Below are positions 1 through 5,765 of a stretch of 5,937 nt of DNA, piece after piece. The position numbers and the translations under genes are program-made. Position 1 is the stretch's first letter. The number at the start of each line of letters is the position of its first letter. The DNA is from DATJPR01 sp035506295 (GTDB lineage Bacteria > Bacteroidota > Ignavibacteria > UBA10030 > UBA6906), in NCBI GenBank assembly GCA_035506295.1, contig DATJPR010000009.1:1-5937 (forward strand), read 5' to 3'. The notes under the pieces were generated by a model. That model did no database searches. It worked only from the letters and a program-made list of their open reading frames with translations, and had not been told where the DNA came from.

Positions 1-42
1 GGACGATCTCGATGCGGCCCCCGGCACTGCTTGATACAGGTT

Positions 43-641
43 CATCACATCCTCGATTTTTCCATCGTGCGAATGGCCTCGGCCACATCTGCGCTCAATT
101 TTTCCAGTGCAAGGCTGTGAGCAGCGACAAGCGGGGAATAGCCGCTGCCCTGCGTCGGCACACTGAGCGTCGTTCGGCCCGTGCGCGGCTGATCCTTCAT
201 CGCCTGGCGCACCGTCCAGACGGCATCCAGGGTTGCCGCCCCGCCCGACACGGAATCAAAGCGCAGAACGCTGATCACGACTCGATACGATGCGCCGGCA
301 GCCGTCGTTTGAGGAAATAGGGTCACGGCCGGCGTCCCGAGCATCAAAACGAGGTTCTCTGCGACAACCCGCGCGATGTCGCTCTGCAGCGGCGATGCCC
401 AGCGGTTGAACTCGTCGATGTCAACCTGGTTCGGGCCGACGCGCACCACGATCTGGGGACGGTCGACGGCTGCCGGGATGGTGACCGGGCCGACCGATAC
501 GGAATAGTTCTCTGCCGTGGCCGCAGCCGGCTTCGACGCCGGGCTCAGCGTGTAGAAGTGCGATGGAGGGCTGGAAGCGCAGCCCGTCCACAGGGCAACC
601 AGGATGCAGCGCGCAACGATGCCTGTGAGTCGTTTCATCAC
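43..641 (-). CDS. pqiC: PqiC-like outer-membrane lipoprotein (ABC-type transport auxiliary lipoprotein family, DUF330)
   Basis: This is probably the outer-membrane lipoprotein of a Pqi lipid-transport machine; in characterised systems PqiC docks on the distal end of the PqiB needle. A signal peptide at residues 1-20 ends in the lipobox W-T-G-C21, so Cys21 would be lipidated. Family hallmarks follow: HFYTLSP at 28-34, then VGPVTIPAAVDRPQIVVR (50-67) and the D-E-F-N-R-W-A-S-P-L stretch (76-85). The length, about 197 residues, is normal for the family. The start is either GTG at 641, which overlaps the pqiB stop as GTGA, or ATG at 638, which overlaps it by one base; GGAG lies 5 or 8 bases upstream respectively. 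The coding stop TGA is at 47-45; the lower bound given here includes the ATG at 45-43 that overlaps it. It is the last recognisable pqi gene. The family call is from recognition of these motifs. Confidence 0.9.
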
Positions 642-2263
642 GGTTTCTCCTCTGTCTTTCCGCGGATGAGCGCATCCGGGTTGCGCTCGAGGTATTCGCT
701 GAGCACGCGGAATGCCCGCGCCGCGCGCGCGATCTCCTGCAGGGCTTCCCGCAGCTCTTGTTGGGCGGGGGCATCCTTGCCGACCAGCGTTGCATCCGTG
801 TTTTCCAGCACATGCTTGAGCTCTTCCAGGGACGCCTTCAACTCGGGGACGACCTCTCCGTCGATGCGGTTCATCATCTGGTCGGTCGTCTCGATCAGCT
901 TCTTCAGATCCTTTCCGATAGCATCGAGGGGCATTTTATCGATCTTGGCGATAATGCTTGCGATCTTGTTTTCCAGCTCCTGAAGGCTGCTCGGCATGAC
1001 CGGCAGCTCGGGGGGCTCCTTTGTCCAGTCGACCTTCGCCTTCGGGGCATCGGGGAAGCGGTCAAAGGCGACATAGCGCTGTCCCGTCAGGAGGCTCCCG
1101 CTGCGCAGTTGCGCCCGTATTCCACTATCGACCAACTTCTGAATGACTCCATGCTGCTTCTTCTTGCTCTCAATCTTCCCCTCATAGAGAGCATCTGATT
1201 TCTTAACATATGCCACGAATCGCTCCGGGTACGTCGTGATAGCGACGCGCGGACGAACGCCGTCCGACGCTTTATCGTATTCGAGTCCTATCTCTGTGAC
1301 CTCGCCCACCGGCAACCCGAGATACGTGACGGGCGCGCCAACGCTGAGGCCGCGAAGCGACTCGTTGAAATAGAGGACGTAAGAGGCGACAATCGTCTCG
1401 TGCTTCGCCACTGCGGCAGTCCTGCTGCCGTAAAGAGGGAAGACGGCTTCCTCGGCGGCAGGCTTCATCTCCAGGGAGGTGGGGGGCGTCTCGAAAGCGA
1501 TGCCTCCGATCAGCATGGACAGCACCGACTGGGTGTCAACAGACAGTCCGTCTGCCCCGAGCGTCACCTCGATGCCGCTGGCCTGCCAGAAACGCGTCGC
1601 CGTCGTGACGTACTTGTCGTAGGGCGCATTCACGAAGACTTTGATGGTGACCGACTTGCCATCCTCCGCGAGGTCATAGCCGATCACCTGCCCCACGTTC
1701 AGGCGGCGGTAGTACAGGGGCGAGCCGATCCCCACCGACCCGAGATCGCGGGCCTGCAGCACGTATCGCCTGCCGGGCTGATCGACAGTGATGGCCGGCG
1801 GCACATCGAGGCCGATGAAGTCACGCCTTTTTTCTTTGGATTTGCCCACCTCCAGCGCAATAAAGTTGCCTGAGAGCAGCGTGCCGATCCCGGAGATCCC
1901 GCTCAGGCTGACGCGCGGCTGCTCGATCCAGAATTTTGCATCCTCTGCCATGAGGCCTTCGGCGCTCTTGTCGATCTTCGCCGTCACCACGACCTTCTGA
2001 AAGTCCTCCGAGAGCATCACTTTAGACACCTGGCCGATATTGACGTCCTTGTACTTGACGAAGGTCTTCCCCGCCTCGATCCCTTCGGCCGACTTGAAGA
2101 CAATCGTGACCGTCGGTCCCTGGCTCAGGAACCGCTCGACTGCAATCCCGAAGGCAACCACGGCCGCCAGGATCGGGATGATCCACACGACGGAGAGCTT
2201 CCGCCGTTTTGGGGGTATGGCCGTTGCGTGCGGGACGTCCGTGAAATCTTTTTCCTCAGTCAT
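638..2263 (-). CDS. pqiB: PqiB-like protein with three MCE/MlaD domains
   Basis: This is the periplasm-spanning MCE component of the Pqi system. It is thought to form a hexameric tube and needle carrying lipids between inner and outer membranes. A basic N-terminus (PPKRRKL) precedes one membrane anchor at about residues 25-41. Three MCE domains follow at about 50-140, 165-260 and 292-403, each with the characteristic V-G-x-V pattern (KDVNIGQVSKV, RRLNVGQVIGY, LGLPVGEVTEI). From about 425 to 525 lies a helical, heptad-like region (LQELENKIASIIAKIDKM and onward) matching the PqiB needle. The total of 541 residues is close to the usual size of about 546. I chose ATG at 2263 because AAGGAAGG (2269-2276) sits 5 bases upstream and the overlap with pqiA is only 8 bases. 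An earlier ATG at 2290 adds nine residues but has no ribosome binding site. No ATPase or MlaE permease gene is nearby, as expected for pqi rather than mla. Confidence 0.94.
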   Translation of the reverse strand: MTEEKDFTDVPHATAIPPKRRKLSVVWIIPILAAVVAFGIAVERFLSQGPTVTIVFKSAEGIEAGKTFVKYKDVNIGQVSKVMLSEDFQKVVVTAKIDKSAEGLMAEDAKFWIEQPRVSLSGISGIGTLLSGNFIALEVGKSKEKRRDFIGLDVPPAITVDQPGRRYVLQARDLGSVGIGSPLYYRRLNVGQVIGYDLAEDGKSVTIKVFVNAPYDKYVTTATRFWQASGIEVTLGADGLSVDTQSVLSMLIGGIAFETPPTSLEMKPAAEEAVFPLYGSRTAAVAKHETIVASYVLYFNESLRGLSVGAPVTYLGLPVGEVTEIGLEYDKASDGVRPRVAITTYPERFVAYVKKSDALYEGKIESKKKQHGVIQKLVDSGIRAQLRSGSLLTGQRYVAFDRFPDAPKAKVDWTKEPPELPVMPSSLQELENKIASIIAKIDKMPLDAIGKDLKKLIETTDQMMNRIDGEVVPELKASLEELKHVLENTDATLVGKDAPAQQELREALQEIARAARAFRVLSEYLERNPDALIRGKTEEKP

Positions 2264-2897
2264 GTGGACCTTCCTTGCCTTCGCCGGCATCCCATATCAG
2301 TCGGGGGTCAAAGGTCTGGGCCGCGATCATCGTCAGCACGACGACCGCCGCAAAAAAAATCACGCCGGGACCGGGCTTCACCGACATGAGCGGCTTGAGT
2401 TGAATGAGGGCGACGGTGAAGGTGTCGACAAACACATCCAGCATCGACCATCGCCCAACGATTTCGACGAGGCGGTAGAGCCGGACTCGCTCGTGCATTC
2501 CCATGGCCGCGCTTCGTTGAACCGAGAGCAGCAGATAGGAAAGCGCGATCAGCTTTGCCAGCGGGATGACCACGCTCGCGATCAGCACAATCAGCGCCAG
2601 CGGCCACGATCCCGTCGTGTAAAGAAGAACCACCCCGTCCAGGATGGTGTCATCCTCGGCGGACGTCACGGTGATCGTAGTCAGCACCGGCAGAATATTC
2701 GCCGGAATGTAACAGATGGCCGCTGCGAGGATGAGTGCCCACGTGCGCTGGATCGCGTTTTTCCGTCGCAGGGAAAGCGCATTGCCGCATCGCGGGCAGG
2801 ACCCCGGATCGTCGATGTCGGCCGGCCGCGACAGCAGCCCGCAAGCCTCGCAAGAGACGAGTCCGAGTTTCATGCCTGTCAATAACCCGGTGCTCAT
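2256..2897 (-). CDS. pqiA: PqiA family integral membrane protein, second half-size copy
   Basis: This is an inner-membrane partner of PqiB, presumed to feed substrate into the MCE tube. An N-terminal zinc-ribbon-like motif has Cys16-x-x-Cys19 and Cys34-x-x-Cys37. About four hydrophobic segments follow, including TWALILAAAICYIPANILPV with the family's N-x-x-P element, and the conserved W-S-M-L-D-V-F segment leading into VALIQL. At 213 residues it is half the length of the fused E. coli PqiA (about 417), which carries two such modules. The ATG at 2897 overlaps the stop of the preceding pqiA gene as ATGA and has GGAGG (2905-2909) 7 bases upstream; an internal ATG at 2873 lacks such a site. Its own stop overlaps the start of pqiB. 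Sequence divergence from its neighbour suggests it corresponds to the C-terminal module of fused PqiA, but the sequence alone does not prove this. Confidence 0.92.
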   Translation of the reverse strand: MSTGLLTGMKLGLVSCEACGLLSRPADIDDPGSCPRCGNALSLRRKNAIQRTWALILAAAICYIPANILPVLTTITVTSAEDDTILDGVVLLYTTGSWPLALIVLIASVVIPLAKLIALSYLLLSVQRSAAMGMHERVRLYRLVEIVGRWSMLDVFVDTFTVALIQLKPLMSVKPGPGVIFFAAVVVLTMIAAQTFDPRLIWDAGEGKEGPHD

Positions 2898-3568
2898 GGC
2901 CGCACCTCCGGCGAAAGGGCAGGCTCAGGGGATCTTGCCGACGGCGGCAGCTGGCCGTTCACCCAGCGGATACGCGTCCAGACCTCTCGCGGATTGAAGC
3001 TGACCTTCATCGCCGCAAACAGCGCCATGAGCGCGCCGACGGCATACATCCCGATACCGGTGATCACTGTCGCAAGCTCGGCGATCTTGATGAGGGCGAC
3101 AAGGATGCCCAGCATCATGACCTCGATCATCGCCCAGGGGTATTGCCAGTCCAACCTGCGCAACAGCATTCCGACCCACGAGGGAGCCGGGGGCCGCCGC
3201 ACGGCGAGCAGGACGGTCAGCATGAACCCGATATGGACGGCCGGTGCGATGACCGTGCAGAAGGCAACAAGCACAGCCGTAATCTCGTTGCCCTGCAACC
3301 ACATTTCCTGTGCGCCGCCCAAGATGGTCGTGCTTGCGTGGCGCCCGACGGCCGAGAGCCCCATCAGCGGCCAAACATTGGCAACGAGGAAGACAATCGC
3401 CGCGGCAATGGTCAGGGACAGTGTCCGTTCCAGGGAGTCCGGCTTGTCGACTGCAATCGTGTACCCGCAGCGGGGGCAGCGCGCAGCCCCGCCCGGCGGG
3501 ATGGCCGGTATGCGCTGCAACAGGTCGCACTCGGGGCAGGCCACCAGGTTTTCGGTCAGAGGCACCAT
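2894..3568 (-). CDS. pqiA: PqiA family integral membrane protein, first half-size copy
   Basis: This is the first of two adjacent PqiA modules, an inner-membrane component of the Pqi transport system. The zinc-ribbon-like motif is Cys11-P-E-Cys14 and Cys31-P-R-Cys34. Four likely membrane segments follow: about 50-71 (AAAIVFLVANVWPLMGL, containing N64-x-x-P67), 94-122, 142-165 (YPWAMIEVMMLGILVALIKI, the family signature region) and 168-189. The C-terminal tail, about 35 residues, is polar and proline-rich (PPSARSPEPALSPEVRP). The length of 224 residues is one half of a fused PqiA. The ATG at 3568 is preceded by AGGAG (3576-3580) at 7 bases. That ribosome binding site lies inside the last codons of the upstream 88-residue gene, whose stop is only 3 bases away. 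The stop overlaps the next pqiA start as ATGA, indicating coupled translation and probably a 1:1 pairing of the two halves. Confidence 0.92.
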   Translation of the reverse strand: MVPLTENLVACPECDLLQRIPAIPPGGAARCPRCGYTIAVDKPDSLERTLSLTIAAAIVFLVANVWPLMGLSAVGRHASTTILGGAQEMWLQGNEITAVLVAFCTVIAPAVHIGFMLTVLLAVRRPPAPSWVGMLLRRLDWQYPWAMIEVMMLGILVALIKIAELATVITGIGMYAVGALMALFAAMKVSFNPREVWTRIRWVNGQLPPSARSPEPALSPEVRP

Positions 3569-3571
3569 GGC

Positions 3572-3838
3572 TCATCTCCTGTTCGCGGCATCGACCGTGA
3601 TGAACGGAGGCAGGCCGACGCTTTCGGCGCTCACCGTGCGAACCGCGGCAGGGGCGCACTCGATCACTGTGACCACGGAACAAAGAATTGTTTTGGAATC
3701 GTCAACGTCCGCCGCCCGCGTTGCGAAGGGTATGCCCAGGGACAGCAGAAGTGCGGCTGTGAATATTCCAACTCGCCGGATCGGATGGGCCCATCGGCCG
3801 GTCCGCCATTCGATTTGACTTGATACAATGGAACGCAC
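3572..3838 (-). CDS. Small exported protein, probably 3'-truncated; unknown function
   Basis: This 88-residue protein has a long basic N-region and a hydrophobic core (VGIFTAALLLSLGIPF) ending in ATRA-AD, a good signal peptidase I site near residue 42. The mature part is only about 46 residues, with a pair of cysteines in CSVVTVIEC and the pattern AESVGLPPFITVD. From memory this resembles the beginning of a widespread, unnamed periplasmic family whose members continue for roughly 60 more residues after the 'lPxFxxVDf' segment. Here the frame stops at once (AANRR then TGA). The gene therefore looks clipped at its 3' end, just before the ribosome binding site of pqiA. The only start I find is GTG at 3838, with no clear ribosome binding site. 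It lies 23 bases after the lipoprotein stop, so it is probably co-transcribed. It may be a relic or a functional short protein. Confidence 0.6.
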   Translation of the reverse strand: MRSIVSSQIEWRTGRWAHPIRRVGIFTAALLLSLGIPFATRAADVDDSKTILCSVVTVIECAPAAVRTVSAESVGLPPFITVDAANRR

Positions 3839-3840
3839 GG

Positions 3841-3860
3841 GGACTGCGGAAACGCCGTCC
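3841..3860. other. Imperfect hairpin in the lipoprotein / 88-residue gene spacer
   Basis: GGAC and GCG (3841-3844, 3846-3848) pair with CGC and GTCC (3853-3855, 3857-3860) around a four-base loop, with one mismatch. It fills almost the entire 23-base spacer. No T-run follows on the minus strand, so it is not a convincing terminator. It might act as an mRNA stability or processing element, or be chance. Confidence 0.3.
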
Positions 3861-3861
3861 G

Positions 3862-4464
3862 TCAGTTCATCCTGGCGCAGTCTCCGGAAAAATCGACGAT
3901 GCCGGATCGGTACTCGTACGTAAACAGATAGATCTTCGTGTCATCGATCGATTCCACCAGGATGGGCACGCGTATGACGACCCGGTCGTCGGCATAGACA
4001 GACCCGAGCTGCGCTTGTGACTCCTCGGAATCGATGGCAAACAAGGACAAGTGCTGATCGGGGGAAAACCTGCTCCGTGATCGGCTCTTGGCGGGAATCA
4101 CCGTCGAATTACCATCCTCGGGAACGGTTCCTGTCGACTGCCCCTTGGGCAATTCGAACAGAACCGCCAGCCAGTTGATCGATACGCTCTGGCCGGTCTT
4201 GTTTGCGATCCGCATGTCCATGTTAAAGTTCACGTCCTGCATCGCAAGGTCCATCGCGACATACTCGTCTTCGCAGTGAATCATGCCCGGGTGCTTCTTG
4301 GCTTCTTCGGCCGGCCCGTACTCCTGCTCGTAGTTGTATTCGTACCGGTCTATCTGATTCGACACGGTCGCGCAGGAGACGAGGAACAGAAGGCATAACG
4401 TCGCAAGAACGGCACGGCACCGAATGGTTGATTGCAGGGACCGCTTGAGAATCGGATCGGCCAT
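3862..4464 (-). CDS. Outer-membrane-type lipoprotein of unknown function
   Basis: I do not recognise the family. The 200-residue product has a basic N-region (ILKRSLQSTIRCR), a hydrophobic core, and the lipobox L28-V-S-C31 followed by Ala, so it should be a lipoprotein sorted to the outer membrane. The mature part begins with a Tyr/Glu-rich segment (RYEYNYEQEYGPAEEAKKHP). It continues as what looks like a beta-sandwich: FNMDMRIANKTGQSVSINW reads like a strand pair found in late-embryogenesis-abundant (LEA/WHy)-like or fibronectin-like folds, but this is only an impression. Two further cysteines (MIHCED near residue 64, and GDC near the end) could form a disulfide. I chose ATG at 4464 because GGAG (4471-4474) is 6 bases upstream; an ATG at 4485 adds seven residues but has no ribosome binding site. 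It is the first gene of the run leading into the pqi operon. Confidence 0.82.
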   Translation of the reverse strand: MADPILKRSLQSTIRCRAVLATLCLLFLVSCATVSNQIDRYEYNYEQEYGPAEEAKKHPGMIHCEDEYVAMDLAMQDVNFNMDMRIANKTGQSVSINWLAVLFELPKGQSTGTVPEDGNSTVIPAKSRSRSRFSPDQHLSLFAIDSEESQAQLGSVYADDRVVIRVPILVESIDDTKIYLFTYEYRSGIVDFSGDCARMN

Positions 4465-4491
4465 GGTTGACTCCGGTTTCTTCATTCACGA

Positions 4492-4507
4492 CGGGGTCCA
4501 TTCCCCG
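4492..4507. other. Short hairpin upstream of the lipoprotein gene
   Basis: CGGGG (4492-4496) and CCCCG (4503-4507) can pair around a six-base loop. It lies between the repeat element and the lipoprotein start, in the likely 5' leader. I could not find a convincing sigma-70 promoter around it. It might be the tail of the repeat element or a leader structure; it may also be chance. Confidence 0.25.
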
Positions 4508-4520
4508 AAGCTCGGTTCGC

Positions 4521-4550
4521 ACCGGCCATTCCCGCAAAAGCGGGAATCCA
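4521..4550. repeat. REP-like dispersed palindromic repeat
   Basis: ATTCCCGC (4528-4535), AAAA, then GCGGGAAT (4540-4547) form a perfect 8-bp stem with a four-base loop, followed by CCATC. This is the core of a short intergenic palindrome scattered through many proteobacterial and related genomes. When translated it typically gives 'MDSRF.GN', and exactly M-D-S-R-F-C-G-N appears here on the minus strand. It lies between the FadL remnant and the lipoprotein gene. Only one clear copy is in the window, so its dispersed nature is inferred from prior knowledge of this sequence type. Confidence 0.65.
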
Positions 4551-4587
4551 TCTTCCCGTCCCGTTCGGGCCGGGTCGAATGGGTCCC

Positions 4588-4990
4588 ATTCAGGTCGAGC
4601 GCGAAGAAGCTGAGGCTTGTGCTGCTGTAATCGCCGGACACCCTCCCGCCAGGGGGCCGCGCTCCTGGTTGACGGACATCTCGCCGCTCCGGAGAAACTC
4701 GTAGGCCGCCCACAGCGTCAGGTTGGCATGAAAGGCATACTGGGCACCCAATGCAAATCGCCCGGCTTCGCCCCTGGGAGGACCACGCTGCGCTTGTCGT
4801 CTTCGACGGCGAAGCGGTCGTAGGCAACGCCGGCCGAAAACATTCAAGGGGTCTCCATGGCCGCGCGGTACTTCTCCCAAGGCCACGTGCCACGAGTCGT
4901 CGTATTCATTGCTGACGGTCAGGCTCGCGGGATTCCTCGAGTGGATCCCCACATCGACCCGGCCAAACCGGGAGTTGTTCACCCGTTAGC
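4588..4990 (-). pseudogene. Decayed 3' remnant of a FadL/OmpP1-type outer-membrane transporter gene
   Basis: Joining frames on the minus strand recovers about 130 residues typical of the C-terminal barrel strands of FadL-type long-chain fatty acid or hydrocarbon porins. The pieces, in order, are: RFGRVDVGIHSRNPASLTV and YDDSWHVALG (4970-4893); then EKYRAAMETP, a stop, and MFSAGVAYDRFAVEDDKR (about 4891-4790); then GRFALGAQYAFHANLTLW and AAYEFLRSGEMSVNQERGPL (about 4770-4650); then RVSGDYSSTSLSFFALDLN (about 4645-4588). Frame changes fall near 4891, 4775 and 4647. An in-frame TGA at 4846-4844 stands where a Trp codon would fit. The first 300 or so residues are absent, and similarity begins abruptly near 4985. 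The usual C-terminal Trp/Phe end is lost just before the repeat element. No open frame could make a barrel, so this is a pseudogene unless the assembly is faulty. Confidence 0.75.
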
Positions 4991-5091
4991 TTACGGCCGG
5001 TGTGAGCGTTCGCCCGATGAGTGTCGACTTCTGGATTCAGTAGCGGCCGAGCCAGTTGTCGTCATCCCGGGAATAGTCTCCCGCATGGGAA
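4991..5091. other. Gene-free spacer with a degenerate palindrome
   Basis: This stretch separates the FadL remnant from the helical exported protein. TCCCGGGA (5065-5072) is a perfect 8-base palindrome. CGGGA (5068-5072) can alternatively pair with TCCCG (5079-5083) around six bases, giving a small stem-loop just beyond the stop of the upstream gene. There is no T-run on the minus strand, so intrinsic termination is doubtful. The segment CCAGTTGTCGTCATCCCGGG resembles the flank of 'CGTCATTCCCG' dispersed repeats and may be a worn second copy. Confidence 0.35.
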
Positions 5092-5565
5092 CTACTTCAC
5101 CAGGGGGATCACCTTCGCCATCTCATAGCTCACCACCGCGAAGATCTTGTTTTCCAGCTGATAGTAGCGGGCCACCTTCTTGTCCGAAAGGACTTTGCGG
5201 AACTTCGGCAGATAGTCCTTCTTCAGCTTGAGCCGGTCGTTTTCGATCGCGATCATATCGTCGAGCAGTTTCTTCGCCGTCGGATCGGTCATGGTCTTGT
5301 AGTTCGCCGCATAGTCCTCGATGAGCTTTTGGGTGCGATCGACCATCTTGCCGATGTCCTTTTGGTAGCTTTCGTAAACGGGCCAGAACGCCTTCGCCTC
5401 CGCCTCGGTGAGCTCCATGTTTTCCGCGACGAGGAGCTTCTTGTCGGCCTGGATTTTCTCCCTCACGATCTGGTTGGTGTCCGCGGGCTTGTCCTGTGCG
5501 TAGACAGGGACGCTGAACAGGAAAATAACGCAAAGCACGAAAACAACTGGCAATACTTTCTTCAT
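5092..5565 (-). CDS. Exported all-helical periplasmic protein, Spy/CpxP-like in character
   Basis: This 157-residue protein has a clear signal peptide (MKKVLPVVFVLCVIFLFSVP, then VYA-QD), with cleavage expected after Ala23. The mature chain is charged and almost entirely helical: ENMELTEAEAKAFWPVYESY (residues 48-67), then IGKMVDRTQKLIEDYAANY, LLDDMIAIENDRLKLKKDY and LPKFRKVLSDKKVARYYQLE. The 'L-T-x-x-E-A-x-x-F-W-P-V-Y' start and the late 'L-P-K-F-R-K-V-L ... A-R-Y-Y-Q-x-E' segment are shared by a common group of small uncharacterised periplasmic proteins. These look distantly like the LTXXQ (Spy/CpxP) stress chaperones, but the canonical LTxxQ motif itself is not present. A periplasmic stress or chaperone role is inference. 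The start is firm, because AAAGGAGG (5573-5580) precedes the ATG by 7 bases. About 200 bases separate it from the gene before it, so it probably has its own promoter. Confidence 0.85.
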   Translation of the reverse strand: MKKVLPVVFVLCVIFLFSVPVYAQDKPADTNQIVREKIQADKKLLVAENMELTEAEAKAFWPVYESYQKDIGKMVDRTQKLIEDYAANYKTMTDPTAKKLLDDMIAIENDRLKLKKDYLPKFRKVLSDKKVARYYQLENKIFAVVSYEMAKVIPLVK

Positions 5566-5572
5566 TTTCTTT

Positions 5573-5580
5573 CCTCCTTT
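5573..5580 (-). promoter_or_regulatory. Strong ribosome binding site of the helical exported protein gene
   Basis: AAAGGAGG on the minus strand is a near-perfect Shine-Dalgarno sequence, 7 bases before the ATG at 5565. It is the best ribosome binding site in the window and suggests high expression of the downstream secreted protein. Confidence 0.75.
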
Positions 5581-5734
5581 AGCATGTATCCGATTGGACG
5601 GATTGAACCGTTTCTATCTCTGTCGAGCCCTCACGAACACGATGCCGAAGGTCTACCTCTGCATCCCCTGGGGGGAGGCGCTCCTCAGCCTGTCCGTTTT
5701 GACCCTGGATTTCTTGGCAGATCAGATTGATGCG

Positions 5735-5755
5735 GGGGGAGGTTGCCCCTCCCCC
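5735..5755 (-). terminator. GC-rich hairpin after the partial gene, possible terminator
   Basis: GGGGGAGG (5735-5742) pairs perfectly with CCTCCCCC (5748-5755) around a five-base loop, 10 bases past the stop of the gene at the right edge. The position fits a transcription end for that gene. No T-run follows on the minus strand, so either it is a non-canonical terminator or it protects the mRNA 3' end. In the rest of the spacer (5581-5734) I see no gene and no convincing promoter. Confidence 0.45.
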
Positions 5756-5765
5756 TGCGCCAACA

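Noticed and set aside
2040..2885. Plus-strand open frame of 281 codons
   Set aside because: It is antisense to the start of pqiB and to the second pqiA. It has low-complexity charged composition and no motif, so it is a shadow frame.
2925..3683. Minus-strand open frame of 252 codons overlapping the first pqiA
   Set aside because: It is an alternative frame through a well-supported PqiA gene; the Arg/Gly/His-rich translation has no membrane segments or domain.
2735..3823. Long plus-strand open frame of 362 codons, and a 274-codon plus-strand frame at 2994-3818
   Set aside because: Both run antisense to the two pqiA genes, whose membrane and cysteine motifs are unmistakable. The translations are rich in His/Arg/Gln and have no recognisable domain, typical of shadow frames in GC-rich DNA.
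3811..3830. TTGACT and TACAAT boxes on the plus strand
   Set aside because: They are only a few bases apart, far too close for a promoter, and no plus-strand gene follows.
4223..4537. Minus-strand 104-codon frame across the lipoprotein start and the repeat
   Set aside because: It is out of frame with the lipobox-containing gene and begins inside the palindromic repeat; the translation has no supportable features.
5581..5640. Sigma-70 promoter for the helical exported protein
   Set aside because: A TCGACA-like -35 and several AT-rich hexamers exist on the minus strand, but none pairs with a good -10 at 16-18 bases, so no site can be called.
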